From Acidovorax sp. T1 (lineage in GTDB: Bacteria > Pseudomonadota > Gammaproteobacteria > Burkholderiales > Burkholderiaceae_C): a stretch of DNA of 64,000 nucleotides. Location of the stretch: contig NZ_CP021648.1 of the NCBI RefSeq assembly GCF_002176815.1, forward strand, positions 3,949,001 through 4,013,000. Direction: 5' to 3'. A program made the position numbers and the translations under genes. The notes under the pieces are model-generated. The model searched no databases. It saw nothing but the letters and a program-made list of their open reading frames with translations, and was not told the DNA's origin. The stretch's first letter is position 1. The number at the start of each line of letters is the position of its first letter. Shown one piece after another: positions 47,788-58,016 of this stretch.

Positions 47788-48764
47788 TCCTCGATCCGGG
47801 CGAATTCGACGATCTTCTTGTACTTGGCCACTTCGCTGCTCAGGAACTTGTCGATGTTCACGCCAGGCACCGACACCGTGGAGCCGCTGGCTTCAAGCTT
47901 CTTGCGCAGTTCGGGTGCCTGCAGCGCTTCGTTCAGGGCTTTCTTGAGCTTGTCGGCCACAGGCTTGGGCAGATTGGCCGGCGCCATGAGGGCAAACCAC
48001 ACGCCGATGTCCACGTTCTTGTACTGGGCCGATTCGGAGAGCGCCGGGATGTCCGGTGTGGCCGCCGAGCGCTTGGCTTCGGTGGTGCCCAAAGCAATCA
48101 CCTTGCCACTCTTGATGTGCGGCAGTCCGCTGGAGAGCACGAACACGCCGTATTCGAGGTTGTTGCCCATCAGGTCGTTGGCGAGCGGTGCCACGCCGCG
48201 GTAGGGAATGTGCGTCATGAACAGCTTGCCCTGCTCCTTGACCATCTCGCCCGCCAGGTGCAGCGAGGTACCCACGCCCGAGCTGCCGTAGCTGAACTTG
48301 CCGGGGTTCTTGGAGACCTTCTGCGTGAATTCCGCCAGGTTCTTCACCCCCGCGCCGGTGGACGCCACCAGCACCAGCGGCTGCGAGGCAATCAGGCCGA
48401 TGGCGGTGAAATCCTTGATGTCGTACTTGACCTTCTTGGTCACCAGCTTGTTGATGGCGATCTCGTTGCTTGCGCCCACCAGCAGGGTGTAGCCGTCGGG
48501 TGCGGCGCTGGCCACCTTCTGCGCGCCGATGGCGCCACCTGCGCCACCGATGTTCTCGATCACCACCGGCACGCCCAGGCGGTTGCCCAGCTCGGTGGCC
48601 ACCACCCGGCCCGTCAGGTCGGTACTGCCACCCGGCGGATAGCCCACTACGATGGTGATGGGCTTGCTGGGATACGCTGTTTCCTGGGCGACCGCAGGGC
48701 CGCAGGCCAGCAAGGCCAGGCCGCAAGCCAGGGCGGTGCGGCGCGAAAGTGTGGGGAAGTGCAT
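47784..48764 (-). CDS. Bug-family extracytoplasmic receptor
   Basis: 326 residues. Signal peptide MHFPTLSRRTALACGLALLA ends at PAVAQ (twin Arg present, possible Tat). Bug motifs: KPITIVVGYPPGGSTDLTGR, IENIGGAGGAIGAQ, GVGTSLHLAGEMVK, IPYRGVAPLANDL. It begins MHFPTLSRRTAL at 48764; the frame stays open upstream but has no coding look. It is coupled to the amidohydrolase gene downstream; the LysR pseudogene upstream on the same strand is its likely former regulator. Confidence 0.9.
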   Translation of the reverse strand: MHFPTLSRRTALACGLALLACGPAVAQETAYPSKPITIVVGYPPGGSTDLTGRVVATELGNRLGVPVVIENIGGAGGAIGAQKVASAAPDGYTLLVGASNEIAINKLVTKKVKYDIKDFTAIGLIASQPLVLVASTGAGVKNLAEFTQKVSKNPGKFSYGSSGVGTSLHLAGEMVKEQGKLFMTHIPYRGVAPLANDLMGNNLEYGVFVLSSGLPHIKSGKVIALGTTEAKRSAATPDIPALSESAQYKNVDIGVWFALMAPANLPKPVADKLKKALNEALQAPELRKKLEASGSTVSVPGVNIDKFLSSEVAKYKKIVEFARIEE

Positions 48765-48879
48765 GGCGTTGGTCCTTGTGGTTGGATGCCCCATTGTGAG
48801 AAGGCGGCGGCTCCCTGTTCGTGCCGAAACGGCACGAACTGGTTCAAATTTGAACCGATTCAAGAACAGTTCACGCAGG

Positions 48880-49773
48880 TCAGCGCAGTGTGACGGCCTG
48901 CCATACGGCCTCGGCCAGCGGGCCCAAGCGGCGCTTGGGGCGATATAAGCGCACGTCAAAACGTACTTCCATGCGCGAGGAGCCCGCCGGAGCCAGGCGC
49001 CCGCTCTTGCAGTCGGCATGCACCATGGACCAGGGTAACCAGGCCACGCCCAGCCCTTTTTGCACGTATTCGTAGTGGGCATCCGCCGAGTCGCATTCCA
49101 CCAGGCGTTGCAGGCGCGGTGCATGGGGGTTGTGCGCCAGGTGGTCCTCGACCAGGCGGCCCAACGCCAGCTGGGGCGCGTAGGCAAGGTAGGGCACGGG
49201 CTGCGCCTGGGCAAAGCTGTGCAACGCCCGTCCTTCGGTCGTGGCGCGGGACACGGGCACCAGGCGGTCTGCCGCCAGCGTGACGTGGGTAAACTGCCGC
49301 GCGTCCAGTGCAATGGCCAGCGCCGGGTGGTGGTACACGAGCGAGAAATCCGCCTCACCGCGCTCCAGTATGGCCACGGTGTCGGCCAACGCCCGGGTCA
49401 GGATGCGCAACTCGCCGTCCTGCAGCACGGGGCGCAGGCGCACCAGCCAGTCGGCCACGACAGTGCGGGCCAGGGTGCGGCCGGTGGTCAGCGTCACGGT
49501 GCGGCCCTAGCGCCCGGCCAGGCTTTGCAGCTCCTCGTGCGATTGGGCCAGGTTGCGCGCCAGCTGGGCCGCAGTTTCGAGAAAGCTGGCACCCGCAGAG
49601 GTCAGGGTGACCGGGCCGCCGCCGCGCTCCACGAGGGGCGTGCCGGCCCAGGCTTCGAGCGCGCGGATGCGCCGCCCGAACGCGGGGTGGGTGACGTGGC
49701 GCAATTCGGCGGCGCGCGTGAAGCTGCGCTCCTGTGCCAGCGTGATGAAGTCTTCAAGCCACTTGAGCTGCAT
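48880..49773 (-). pseudogene. LysR-family regulator interrupted by one amber codon
   Basis: Translation from ATG 49773 gives the LysR HTH (MQLKWLEDFITLAQERSFTR, RRIRALEAWAGTPLVER) to ...SHEELQSLAGR, then TAG at 49507-49509. The same frame continues at once with GRTVTLTTGRTLARTVVADW and a complete effector domain ending VWQAVTLR, stop at 48880. Total without the stop is about 297 residues, normal for LysR. One base change accounts for the break. The effector half could in theory restart at GTG 49497, but would lack DNA binding. Either a true nonsense mutation, a suppressible amber, or a sequencing error. Confidence 0.85.
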
Positions 49774-49869
49774 GGCCTGCGGACAAAAAATGGCGACTAC
49801 GAATGCTGGTGCAGCCCAGGCCCCACCGGCACGCAGGCGCAGCGGGGGTCGCCAGCGGTGCCATGCAGC

Positions 49870-50694
49870 TCAGCCGGCCGCCGCCTGCAGCACGGCGCGG
49901 GTGCGCAGCGCTTCGTGGCGCGCGGCGGTGGCGAAATCGTCCCCATCCGAGGCATACAGAATGGCCCGCGACGAGTTCACGATGATGGGGCCGTCAGGGC
50001 GCAGACCGGCGCGCACGGTGGCCACGGCATCGCCGCCCTGCGCGCCCACGCCGGGGATCAGCAGGGGCAGCGTGGGCGCAATGCTGCGCACGCGCTCAAT
50101 TTCCTGAGGGTAGGTGGCGCCGACCACCAGGCCGAGCTGGCCGTTTTTGTTCCAGGGGCCTTGCGCCAGGCGCGCCACATGTTCGTACAGCAGGGGCTGG
50201 CCTTCGATGCTGGCCAGGCGCTGGTTTTGCAGGTCGTCGCCGCCGGGGTTGGAGGTGCGGCACAGCAAAAAGGCGCCCTTGCCGTGGTAGGCCAGATAGG
50301 GCTCGATGGAATCGAATCCCATGAACGGCGAGAGCGTGACGGCGTCGGCGCCATAGCGCTCGAAGGCCTCCTTGGCATATTGCTCGGCGGTGGAGCCGAT
50401 GTCGCCACGCTTGGCATCCAGAATCACCGGCACCTGGGGCGCATTGCAGCGCATGTGCTGCATCAGCCGCTCAAGCTGGTCTTCGGCGCCGTGGGCTGCA
50501 AAGTAGGCAATCTGGGGCTTGAAGGCGCAGGCCACATCGGCCGTGCTGTCGACGATCGCAGCGCAAAAGTCGTAGATCTTGCGCGGGTCGCCGCGCAGGT
50601 CGGCGGGAAACCGGGTGGGTTCGGGGTCCAGTCCCACGCAGAGCATCGAGTTGTTCTGGGTGGATGCATTGCGCAGCATGTCGAGAAAGGTCAT
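49870..50694 (-). CDS. pyrF: Orotidine 5'-phosphate decarboxylase (long subfamily)
   Basis: 274 residues. [45 protein letters not shown] and the catalytic [18 protein letters not shown] (Lys and two Asp) are present, with [16 protein letters not shown] and [11 protein letters not shown] phosphate-binding loops. The length and sequence fit the type 2 PyrF of betaproteobacteria and mycobacteria. It makes UMP from OMP. The start ATG 50694 is 75 bases downstream of the pgk terminator, so it has its own promoter. Confidence 0.95.
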   Translation of the reverse strand: MTFLDMLRNASTQNNSMLCVGLDPEPTRFPADLRGDPRKIYDFCAAIVDSTADVACAFKPQIAYFAAHGAEDQLERLMQHMRCNAPQVPVILDAKRGDIGSTAEQYAKEAFERYGADAVTLSPFMGFDSIEPYLAYHGKGAFLLCRTSNPGGDDLQNQRLASIEGQPLLYEHVARLAQGPWNKNGQLGLVVGATYPQEIERVRSIAPTLPLLIPGVGAQGGDAVATVRAGLRPDGPIIVNSSRAILYASDGDDFATAARHEALRTRAVLQAAAG

Positions 50695-50768
50695 GGGGCG
50701 CAATTTTAGGCGGCGCCATGAAGGGCACGAAACACCCATGACAACACCCATGAAAGCGCCCATGAAAA

Positions 50769-50788
50769 AAGGCCGTCGAAACGGCCTT
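50769..50788 (-). terminator. Rho-independent terminator of pgk
   Basis: On the minus strand: AAGGCCGT, TTCG loop, ACGGCCTT, then TTTT. An 8-base stem with a UUCG tetraloop, 37 bases after the pgk stop. Confidence 0.9.
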
Positions 50789-50824
50789 GGTCTGATCGCC
50801 CCTGCGGGCAAGCAGCGCAAGTCT

Positions 50825-52024
50825 TCAGGACGTGGCGGCGGCCCGCTTTTCGAGAATCTCGAATGCCGGCAAGGTCTTGCCTTCCAGCACTTCCAGGAAG
50901 GCGCCGCCGCCGGTGGAGATGTAGCCCACCTGCTGCTCGATGCCGTATTTGGCAATGGCCGCCAGGGTGTCGCCGCCGCCGGCAATGCTGAAGGCGGGCG
51001 ATTGCGCAATGGCCTGGGCAATCGTGCGCGTGCCGTTTTCAAAGGCGGAAAACTCGAATACGCCCACGGGGCCGTTCCAGACGATGGTGCCGGCCGATGT
51101 GAGCTGGGCCGCCAGCCGCGCGGCGGTTTCGGGGCCAATGTCCAGGATCAGGTCGTCCTCGGCCACATCGGTGGCGGCCTTGATGGTGGCGGGTGCATCG
51201 GCGGCAAAGGTTTTGGCGGTGACCACGTCGGTGGGAATCGGCACCTCGGCGCCGCGCGCCTTCATGGTCGCCATCACGGACCGGGCGGCGTCCAGCAGAT
51301 CCGGCTCGGCCAGGCTTTTGCCGATAGGCAGGCCTGCGGCCAGCATGAAGGTGTTGGCAATGCCGCCGCCCACGATGAGCTGGTCCACCTTGTCGGCCAG
51401 GCTTTGCAGGATGGTGAGCTTGGTAGACACCTTGGAGCCTGCCACGATGGCTGCCAGCGGGCGCTGGGGCTGGGCCAGGGCCTTGGTGAGGGCGTCGATT
51501 TCGGCCGACAGCAGCGGGCCGGCGCAGGCGATGGGGGCGTATTGCGCGATGCCATAGGTGGTGCCCTCGGCGCGGTGGGCCGTGCCAAAGGCGTCGTTCA
51601 CGAAGATGTCGCACAGGGCGGCCAGCTTGCGGGCCAGGTCTTCCTTGTTTTTCTTTTCACCGACGTTGACGCGGCAGTTTTCCAGCAGCACCACCTGCCC
51701 CGGCGCCACGGTCACGCCGTCCACCCAGTGGGCGATCAGCGGCACCTCACGGCCCAGCAGCTCCGACAGGCGCTGGGCCACGGGGGCCAGCGAGTCTTCA
51801 GGCTGGAATGCACCTTCGGTGGGGCGGCCCAGGTGGCTGGTCACCATCACGGCGGCGCCCGCGTCCAGGGCCATGCGGATGCACGGAATCGAGGCGCGGA
51901 TGCGGGTGTCTTCGGTGATGTGGCCGGCGGCATCCAGCGGCACGTTCAGGTCGGCACGGATGAAGACGCGCTGACCACGAACTCGGTTCTGGGCGCACAG
52001 ATCGGAAAAACGCAGGATGTTCAT
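50825..52024 (-). CDS. pgk: Phosphoglycerate kinase
   Basis: 399 residues, usual length. [79 protein letters not shown] and the nucleotide-binding end [17 protein letters not shown] are all conserved. It catalyses ATP formation from 1,3-bisphosphoglycerate. Start ATG 52024 (MNILRFSDL). It is followed by a clear terminator. Confidence 0.97.
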   Translation of the reverse strand: MNILRFSDLCAQNRVRGQRVFIRADLNVPLDAAGHITEDTRIRASIPCIRMALDAGAAVMVTSHLGRPTEGAFQPEDSLAPVAQRLSELLGREVPLIAHWVDGVTVAPGQVVLLENCRVNVGEKKNKEDLARKLAALCDIFVNDAFGTAHRAEGTTYGIAQYAPIACAGPLLSAEIDALTKALAQPQRPLAAIVAGSKVSTKLTILQSLADKVDQLIVGGGIANTFMLAAGLPIGKSLAEPDLLDAARSVMATMKARGAEVPIPTDVVTAKTFAADAPATIKAATDVAEDDLILDIGPETAARLAAQLTSAGTIVWNGPVGVFEFSAFENGTRTIAQAIAQSPAFSIAGGGDTLAAIAKYGIEQQVGYISTGGGAFLEVLEGKTLPAFEILEKRAAATS

Positions 52025-52108
52025 GGGCAAGAAGCTCGCGAAGGGGACTCGGGTAACGGGGCTGTCATTTTAGGCGCCTGTGCATTGCCGCCCTTCGCCG
52101 CCGCCGCC

Positions 52109-52444
52109 CTACCAGCCCCAGCCGATGTGCAGTGGCAGGTACACCAGCATGCCCACCACGATGGTGCCCAGAATGCCGCGGCGCCAAAAATAGTAGGCAA
52201 CGGCGCACAGCACGGCGGGCAGGCGCGCATCTTTCAGCGTGGTGATGAACGCGCCGTGCGCCATGAAAATCTCGGGCGCAATGACCGCCGTGAGCGCGGC
52301 CAGCGGCGCATATTTGAGCCCGCGCTTAAGCCAGTCGGGCAGGGGCAGCTCGCGCTCGGGGATCATGAAGAAGGAACGCGTCACCAGGGTGAGCACGGCC
52401 AGACCCGCCACCGCGACAAAGGGTTCCAGCCAGTCCCAGCTCAT
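52109..52444 (-). CDS. azlD: AzlD-type branched-chain amino acid transport protein
   Basis: 111 residues, about four membrane segments (WLEPFVAVAGLAVLTLVTRS, APLAALTAVIAPEIFMA, LPAVLCAVAYYFWRRGILGT, VVGMLVYLPLHIGWGW). TRSFFMIPERELPLPDWLKR is the AzlD signature. It is the small partner of AzlC in export of branched-chain amino acids and analogues. Its start overlaps the azlC stop by four bases. Confidence 0.9.
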   Translation of the reverse strand: MSWDWLEPFVAVAGLAVLTLVTRSFFMIPERELPLPDWLKRGLKYAPLAALTAVIAPEIFMAHGAFITTLKDARLPAVLCAVAYYFWRRGILGTIVVGMLVYLPLHIGWGW

Positions 52445-53262
52445 GGATGCAGCTCCTCGCGCAGGGCCACCGCGTCGCCCGCCTCGACCTGTTCGAGCTC
52501 GTCGGCGCCGATCATGCTGTCGGCCGGCACCAGCAGCACCTCGGGCTTGTGGCGGCGCCGGTCCACGGCCTCGATCAGCAGGCCCACGGTGACCGCAGCG
52601 GCAATGGCCACCAGGATGTTGAGCTTGAGCGGCAGGGCAAAGGCGGCGATGGCTGCCGTGGCGGCCACCCCCGTGGCCAGCCAGGTGGCACGGTCGAACA
52701 GCAGCGACAGCAGCACCCCCAGCAGCGCCAGCACACCGGCAAAGCCGAGCCCCCAGGACACGGGCACGGCGTTGGCCAGCAAAATGCCGGCAATCGACGG
52801 CACCTGCCAGGCCAGCCAGTTGGTGGTGGCGGCGCCCCAGAAATAAGGCAGCTGGTCGGGCTCGGGCTGCGGTTCGGGAAAGCGCTTCATGAAGGCCACG
52901 AAGATCACGTCGCCGCTGAAGTAGCCAATGGCCAGGCGCTGGCGCAGCGGCAGGTGGGCAAAGTAGCTGCGCCACAGGCTGCTGAAGATCACGAAGCGCA
53001 GGTTCACGCACGACGCCGTGAGCCACACCACCCACAGTGGTGCGCCGGTGGCCAGCAGCGGAAGCACGGCCAGCTGGGCGCTGCCGGCATACACCAGCAG
53101 CGACATGAAAATCGCCATGGACACCGAGATGCCGCCCTTCACCATGGCCACGCCCGTCACCAGGGCCCAGGCGGCGATGCCCAGCGAGGTGCCGGCCATG
53201 TCGGTGATGGCCAGGCGAAACGCCGGGTGGCGCACGGTCTGGCGGACCGCCTGCAGGCTCAT
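52441..53262 (-). CDS. azlC: AzlC-family branched-chain amino acid permease
   Basis: 273 residues. [20 protein letters not shown], then [17 protein letters not shown] are the AzlC core motifs (YAGSAQ, N.R..l); about seven membrane segments. The C-terminal 35 residues are hydrophilic and longer than usual ([20 protein letters not shown]). The ATG at 53262 overlaps the fmt stop, placing azlCD at the end of the fmt transcript. Confidence 0.92.
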   Translation of the reverse strand: MSLQAVRQTVRHPAFRLAITDMAGTSLGIAAWALVTGVAMVKGGISVSMAIFMSLLVYAGSAQLAVLPLLATGAPLWVVWLTASCVNLRFVIFSSLWRSYFAHLPLRQRLAIGYFSGDVIFVAFMKRFPEPQPEPDQLPYFWGAATTNWLAWQVPSIAGILLANAVPVSWGLGFAGVLALLGVLLSLLFDRATWLATGVAATAAIAAFALPLKLNILVAIAAAVTVGLLIEAVDRRRHKPEVLLVPADSMIGADELEQVEAGDAVALREELHP

Positions 53263-54335
53263 GGCGCGGTCGGCGCGCCCGTGGCGCCGGGCGCTGGCCC
53301 GGCCCCCAACACCATGCCGGGCTGCAGCGGGAAGCCGCGCAGGAATTCGGAGGCCGGCAAGCGCTTGCCACCGGCGCGCTGCAGGGTGGTCAGGCGCAGG
53401 GCATCTTCGCCGCAGGCCACCAGCACGCCGGTGTTGTCTATGGACAAAATCTCGCCGCAACGCTTGTCTGGCAAGCGCTGATAGCTACTCATTTCATAGT
53501 CCCAGAGTTTGATGTTCTCCGTGCCCAGCGTGGTGCTGGCCCCAGGAAAAGGGTCGAAGGCGCGGATCTGCCGGCCAATCACCTGCGCTGGCAGCGACCA
53601 GTCCACCGCGCTTTCGGATTTTTCGATCTTGTGGGCATAGGTCACGCCCTGCTCCGGTTGCTGGACAGGCTGCAGGCCACCGCAGGCAGCCAGCTCCAGG
53701 GCCTCCACGATCAGCCGGCCACCCAGGTTGGCCAGGCGGTCGTGCAGCGAAGCGGTGGTGTCGCGGGGGCCAATGGGCAGCTTTTCGGTCAGCAGCATGG
53801 CGCCAGTGTCCAGGCCCGCATCCATCTGCATGATGGTGACGCCCGTCTCGGTATCGCCCGCCTGGATGGCGCGGTGGATGGGGGCGGCGCCGCGCCAGCG
53901 CGGCAGCAGGCTGGCGTGGATGTTGAGGCATCCATGGGCCCCCACGCTCCCCGCTGCGCGTGGTTCGCTGCCCCCCGAGGGGGCCTTCGCGCCTTCGGGC
54001 GGCCGTGCGGCGCTCATGGCATCCAGCACCCACTGCGGCAGGATGAGGCCGTAGGCTGCCACCACCATGGCATCGGCCTGCGCGGCCAGCAGCGCTGCAC
54101 GGGCGGCAGCGGCGTCTTCGGGGAATTTGCCGTCCAGGCGCAGGCTGCGGGGCTGGGCCACTGCAATGCCATGCTCCAGGGCGCATTGCTTGACGGGCGA
54201 GGCCTGCAGCTTCATGCCCCGGCCGGCGGGGCGGTCGGGCTGCGTGAGCACGAGGGGCACGGTGAACCCGGCGTCCAGCAGACGCTGCAATGCCACGCGG
54301 GCGAATTCGGGGGTTCCGGCAAAGATGATTTTCAT
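53259..54335 (-). CDS. fmt: Methionyl-tRNA formyltransferase with two repeat-derived insertions
   Basis: 358 residues, about 40 more than E. coli Fmt. [55 protein letters not shown], then [20 protein letters not shown] (catalytic Asn/His at about 138/140), [19 protein letters not shown]. Between ILPQWVLDA and CLNIHASLL about 27 residues ([20 protein letters not shown] onwards) are inserted by a GC-rich repeat (53935-54018). A second segment near the C-terminus ([13 protein letters not shown]) comes from a family A repeat. Both are in frame, so the enzyme is probably functional. It formylates initiator Met-tRNA. Confidence 0.95.
   Translation of the reverse strand: MKIIFAGTPEFARVALQRLLDAGFTVPLVLTQPDRPAGRGMKLQASPVKQCALEHGIAVAQPRSLRLDGKFPEDAAAARAALLAAQADAMVVAAYGLILPQWVLDAMSAARPPEGAKAPSGGSEPRAAGSVGAHGCLNIHASLLPRWRGAAPIHRAIQAGDTETGVTIMQMDAGLDTGAMLLTEKLPIGPRDTTASLHDRLANLGGRLIVEALELAACGGLQPVQQPEQGVTYAHKIEKSESAVDWSLPAQVIGRQIRAFDPFPGASTTLGTENIKLWDYEMSSYQRLPDKRCGEILSIDNTGVLVACGEDALRLTTLQRAGGKRLPASEFLRGFPLQPGMVLGAGPAPGATGAPTAP
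53458..53502. repeat. Family A repeat inside fmt, in frame
   Basis: CAACGCTTGTCTGGCAAGCG, CTGATAGCTACTCATTTCATA. The palindrome ACGCTTG/CAAGCG and the AGCTAC edge are clear. It encodes the linker [13 protein letters not shown] in the C-terminal domain. Confidence 0.75.
53935..54018. repeat. GC-rich dispersed repeat (family B) inside fmt, in frame
   Basis: CCATGGGCCCCCACGCTCCC, CGCTGCGCGTGGTTCGCTGC, CCCCCGAGGGGGCCTTCGCG, CCTTCGGGCGGCCGTGCGGC. Short complementary arms (CCCCC/GGGGG, GCGCC/GGCGG) and the repetitive look match a second repeat type common in this bacterial family, from memory of such genomes. It adds about 27 codons just before the catalytic Asn-His motif. Confidence 0.7.
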
Positions 54336-54355
54336 GGAGAAGGGGCGGCGGCGGA

Positions 54356-54856
54356 TCAGAAATCCCTGTCATCGCCCGGGGGCTGGTCGTCGGTGAAGAG
54401 CAGTTGGCGCACGGTGCCGGCGCGGTCGATGTGGATGTGCGCCAGGCGCGGTTCGTAGTCGTCCATGAACCGGTAGGTCCAGACATCGCCGTCAAAGCGG
54501 GCCACCCGCTCGACCAGCATCGGCGGGCCGAAGGCGCGCTCCACGTCGGCCCGGCTCCAATGGTCCAGTGCAATGCCCGAAAAGCGGGCGAAGGTCAGCA
54601 CCTGTTCGACGCGTTCCAGGTGGCCGGTGGCATCGAAGTCGAGGTGAAATACCTGGCGGCCGGCCGGCAGGGTGGAATAGAGCAGGCGCTCGCGGTGGCC
54701 GTCCAGGGCGGTCGTGCTGTGCGGTGCGCCCAGTCGGGCCAGCACGTCGGCGCGGCGGGCGCCGGGCTTTTCCCGGTCGGGCGAGGCGCAGGCCGACAGC
54801 AGCACCGCCAGAACCAGCACACTGGCGCCCATGCCGAGGCGGCGCAGAACGCTCAC
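54356..54856 (-). CDS. Small lipoprotein, BamE/SmpA-like
   Basis: 166 residues. Lipoprotein signal [20 protein letters not shown] with lipobox LLSAC at about 19-23. [20 protein letters not shown] and [20 protein letters not shown] are two copies of the short helix-loop motif seen in BamE/SmpA/OmlA-type outer-membrane lipoproteins (duplicated here). Exact role unknown. The start overlaps the def stop by four bases, so it is co-expressed with def and fmt. Confidence 0.75.
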   Translation of the reverse strand: MSVLRRLGMGASVLVLAVLLSACASPDREKPGARRADVLARLGAPHSTTALDGHRERLLYSTLPAGRQVFHLDFDATGHLERVEQVLTFARFSGIALDHWSRADVERAFGPPMLVERVARFDGDVWTYRFMDDYEPRLAHIHIDRAGTVRQLLFTDDQPPGDDRDF

Positions 54857-55362
54857 TCGCGCGCTTCCCGCTGCTGCTTGAGCAGCTTGGTCTTGATGCG
54901 GTTGCGCTTGAGGGGCGAGAGGTATTCCACAAACACCTTACCCATGAGGTGGTCCATCTCATGCTGGATGCAGATCGCCAGCAGTCCGTCTGCCTCGATC
55001 ACGCGGGACTGGCCCTGGGCGTCCAGCGCCTGCACATGCACCGCATCAAAACGCTCCACTCCGTCATAAATGCCAGGCACCGACAGGCAGCCTTCTTCGT
55101 TCAGGTGCTTTTCGGCGCTGGCCCAGACAATCTCGGGGTTGATCAGCACCAGGGGTTCGTTGCGTTCCTCGGAGACGTCGATGACCACGACGCGCTCGTG
55201 CACGTCGATCTGCGTTGCCGCCAGGCCGATGCCATGGGCGTCATACATCGTGGCGAGCATGTCCGCCACCAGCGTCTGGATGCGGGCATCCACGGCCTGA
55301 ACCGGCTGGGCGACCTTGTGAAGACGAGGGTCCGGGTAACAGAGAATGGGAAGAATGGCCAT
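54853..55362 (-). CDS. def: Peptide deformylase
   Basis: 169 residues. The three motifs are intact: GIGLAATQ (44-51), EGCLSVPG with the metal Cys (about 89-96), [10 protein letters not shown] with the two metal His and catalytic Glu (about 132-141). It removes formyl from nascent proteins, the counterpart of Fmt. Start ATG 55362. def, lipoprotein gene, fmt and azlCD read in one direction with overlaps or short gaps. Confidence 0.97.
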   Translation of the reverse strand: MAILPILCYPDPRLHKVAQPVQAVDARIQTLVADMLATMYDAHGIGLAATQIDVHERVVVIDVSEERNEPLVLINPEIVWASAEKHLNEEGCLSVPGIYDGVERFDAVHVQALDAQGQSRVIEADGLLAICIQHEMDHLMGKVFVEYLSPLKRNRIKTKLLKQQREARE

Positions 55363-55562
55363 GGATGAAGGTGAAAGCTGTGGGTATTTTCGCCACTTTT
55401 GGCCGGCGCTGCAGCCCCCGGCCGCAATATTCGTTGCCCGATCAAGGGCTTGAGCAGAGAATCTAAAATGGTTTGTAACGTATCTGCCCGGCGGCCTGCA
55501 TGGCGCAATCGACCGCGGCGCCAGAGAGGGGGCGTTTCACAATGCATCACAAAAGGAACAGC

Positions 55563-56765
55563 ATGACGGCATTCACCAGCGTGTGGCGAACCGCCCTGGG
55601 CGCATTGACAGTACTGGCCGGCGCCATGCTGGCCGCTCCGGCCCAGGCGCAGAACTACCCGGTTTCCAGTGGCCAGCGGGCCACGGCGCAACAGGTGGCC
55701 GAACGTGGTGTTCCTCTGTCTGAACTGGCGCCGTCAGCGCCCGACACCTATGTCGTGAAACGTGGCGACACCCTTTGGGGTATTGCGGGCATGTACCTGA
55801 ACCGCCCATGGCGCTGGCCCGAGCTGTGGGGCATGAACCTCCAGGCCCTGCCCAATCCCCACCTGATCTTTCCAGGCCAGACGCTGTATCTCGAAAAAAA
55901 CGGCGGTTACGCGCGCCTTCGCACCAGCGCCCGCGGCACGCCTGAGACGGTGCGGGTATCGCCGCGCACGCGCAGCGACAGCCTGGCCGACTCCGCCCTG
56001 CCAACGCTCAAGCCGCATCTCATCGAGCCCTTCCTGGTGGAACCGCTGGTGGTGGACGCCGAGGTGCTGCAGCGCGCGCCGCGCATTGTCGCCACGGTGG
56101 ATGAGCGCGTGCTGATGGCCGACGGTGATCGGGCCTATGCGCGGGGCGACGCGTCCAGCCCGCTGCGGGTGGAACCGGGCGCGTCCCGCCACTACCGCGT
56201 TTTTCGGGATGCCATTGCCCTCAAGGATCCCCTGACGGGTGAAATCCTGGGCTACGAGGCGCAGTACGTAGGCAAGGCCGAGTTGGTGCGGGGCGAGTCG
56301 GTGGAAGAAACGGCCGATGGCAAGGGCGGTATCGCCTACGACTATGTGCCAGCCACCGTGGAGTTGTCAGCGACCAAGGAAGAGGTCCGCGCCGGCGACC
56401 GGTTGCTGCCAGCACCAGCGCGCGCCTTTGTCAGCTACACGCCGCGCGCCCCCCAGATGAAGGTCGATGCGCGCGTGGTCTCGATCTATGGCGGCAACTC
56501 GGTGTCCTACGCGGCGCAGAACCAGGTCATCGCAATCAACCGGGGCACGCAGGACGGCATGGAAGCCGGCCAGGTGCTCCACATCCTGACCAAGGGCGAT
56601 CGCCTCAAGGACACGACGGATGCAGCCAAGACCGTGATCAAGCTGCCCAGCGAGCGCAATGGCCACGTCATGGTGTTCCGCACATTTGACCGGGTTTCCT
56701 ACGCCTTGATTCTGGAAATCCGCACCGGCGTGCGGGTGGGTGATCGCCTGATCAATCCTGAATAA
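55563..56765 (+). CDS. LysM-domain exported protein
   Basis: 400 residues. Signal peptide MTAFTSVWRTALGALTVLAG to AQAQ. The LysM domain at about 60-112 (YVVKRGDTLWGIAGMYLNRP, WRWPELWGMNLQALPNPHLI) is of the variant found next to dprA in betaproteobacteria. A long beta-rich C-terminal region follows. It probably binds peptidoglycan in the periplasm; no hydrolase motif is seen. AAGGAA nine bases before the ATG favours 55563 over ATGs at 55500 and 55542. It lies divergent from def and upstream of dprA. Confidence 0.88.
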   Translation: MTAFTSVWRTALGALTVLAGAMLAAPAQAQNYPVSSGQRATAQQVAERGVPLSELAPSAPDTYVVKRGDTLWGIAGMYLNRPWRWPELWGMNLQALPNPHLIFPGQTLYLEKNGGYARLRTSARGTPETVRVSPRTRSDSLADSALPTLKPHLIEPFLVEPLVVDAEVLQRAPRIVATVDERVLMADGDRAYARGDASSPLRVEPGASRHYRVFRDAIALKDPLTGEILGYEAQYVGKAELVRGESVEETADGKGGIAYDYVPATVELSATKEEVRAGDRLLPAPARAFVSYTPRAPQMKVDARVVSIYGGNSVSYAAQNQVIAINRGTQDGMEAGQVLHILTKGDRLKDTTDAAKTVIKLPSERNGHVMVFRTFDRVSYALILEIRTGVRVGDRLINPE

Positions 56766-56824
56766 GGATGGGATCGAAGCCCGCGCGCGGTTGCCTCGGG
56801 CACGAGAACCTCTCCACCCGCCCC

Positions 56825-57979
56825 ATGGAACGCGATGAACTTGCCGGCTGGCTGCGCCTGGCGCTGACACCGGGCGTTGGCAACGGCACTGCCCGCCGCC
56901 TTTTGGCGGCCTTCGGTCTTCCGCAGGTCATTTTTCAGCAGTCCGAGGGCACGCTGGCGCAGTGCGTGACGTCCGCCCAGGCGCAGGCCCTGCGCCTGGT
57001 TCCGCCCGGTCTGGCGCAGCAGCTGGAGACCACCTGGGCGTGGCTCCAGAGCGCGGCGCCCGAGGGGGCCGCACGGGTCTTCCTGACGCTGGGCGATGGG
57101 CGCTACCCGCAGGCCCTGCTGGAGACGGAAGATCCTCCCCTCGTGCTGTATGGCATCGGGCCTGCTGCGGTATGGGCTGCCGACCCCTTTCCCGCCGCAC
57201 GCTGCCTGGCCATCGTGGGCAGCCGCAACCCTACCGCCCAGGGTGCGGACAACGCGCGGCAGTTCGCACGCGCACTGCATGCGGCGGGGCTCACCATCGT
57301 GTCCGGGCTGGCGCTGGGGGTGGATGCCGCCGCGCACGAGGGGGCGCTGGACAGCGCGGTGGCGGGCGCCGCCGTTCCCGCCACGATTGCGGTGGTGGGA
57401 ACGGGGCTCGACCGGGTGTACCCCCGCCAGAACCTGGCGCTGGCCAGGCGCATCGCCGCCCATGGCATCCTGATCAGCGAGTACCCCTTGGGCACGCCGC
57501 CCCTGGCGGCGAATTTCCCCAAGCGCAACCGCATCATTGCGGGCCTTTCGCAGGGAACGCTGGTGGTGGAGGCGGCATTGGCATCGGGCTCACTGATCAC
57601 GGCCCGGATGGCGGTGGAGCAGGGGCGTGACGTGTTCGCCATTCCGGGCTCCATCCACGCGCCCCAGTCGCGCGGCTGCCATGCGCTGATACGGCAAGGC
57701 GCCAAGCTGGTGGAATCGGCGCAGGACGTGCTGGAAGAACTGCAGCTCCCTGCTCCAGAGGCAGCGCCGCAGCCAACCGCCCCTGGCATGACCCCATCGA
57801 AACCGCCCGAAAGCGCGCTGCTCCAGGCGATGGGGTTTGATCCGGTGGGGCTGGATGCCCTGATGGCGCGCACAGGCATGGACACCGCCGCCATGCAGGT
57901 GCAGCTGCTGGAGCTGGAACTGGCCGGTGCCGTGGCCCGGCTTCCGGGCGGGTTGTTTCAACGCATGGGCAGCGCCTGA
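56825..57979 (+). CDS. dprA: DNA processing protein DprA
   Basis: 384 residues. The extended Rossmann fold carries CLAIVGSRNPTAQGADNARQ, TIVSGLALGVDAAAHEGALD, AVVGTGLDRVYPRQNLALAR, FPKRNRIIAGLSQGTLVVEA and ALASGSLITARMAVEQGRDV. The N-terminal SAM-like part contains LTPGVGNGTARRLLAAFG and the C-terminal winged helix MARTGMDTAAMQVQLLELEL. It loads RecA on incoming single strands during transformation. Start at MERDELAGWLRL (56825); the frame is open to 56768. Confidence 0.95.
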   Translation: MERDELAGWLRLALTPGVGNGTARRLLAAFGLPQVIFQQSEGTLAQCVTSAQAQALRLVPPGLAQQLETTWAWLQSAAPEGAARVFLTLGDGRYPQALLETEDPPLVLYGIGPAAVWAADPFPAARCLAIVGSRNPTAQGADNARQFARALHAAGLTIVSGLALGVDAAAHEGALDSAVAGAAVPATIAVVGTGLDRVYPRQNLALARRIAAHGILISEYPLGTPPLAANFPKRNRIIAGLSQGTLVVEAALASGSLITARMAVEQGRDVFAIPGSIHAPQSRGCHALIRQGAKLVESAQDVLEELQLPAPEAAPQPTAPGMTPSKPPESALLQAMGFDPVGLDALMARTGMDTAAMQVQLLELELAGAVARLPGGLFQRMGSA

Positions 57980-58016
57980 ACGGGCCCGGTCTGCGGACCG
58001 GCCGGGTCAGCCCGGA

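Noticed and set aside
49774..49869. Extra gene between the LysR pseudogene and pyrF
   Set aside because: Only 96 bases, no ribosome binding site and no frame with a coding look.
52445..53371. Upstream extension of azlD as one long protein
   Set aside because: The added part reads through azlC in another frame and shows no membrane protein character; the ATG at 52444 gives the normal AzlD N-terminus.
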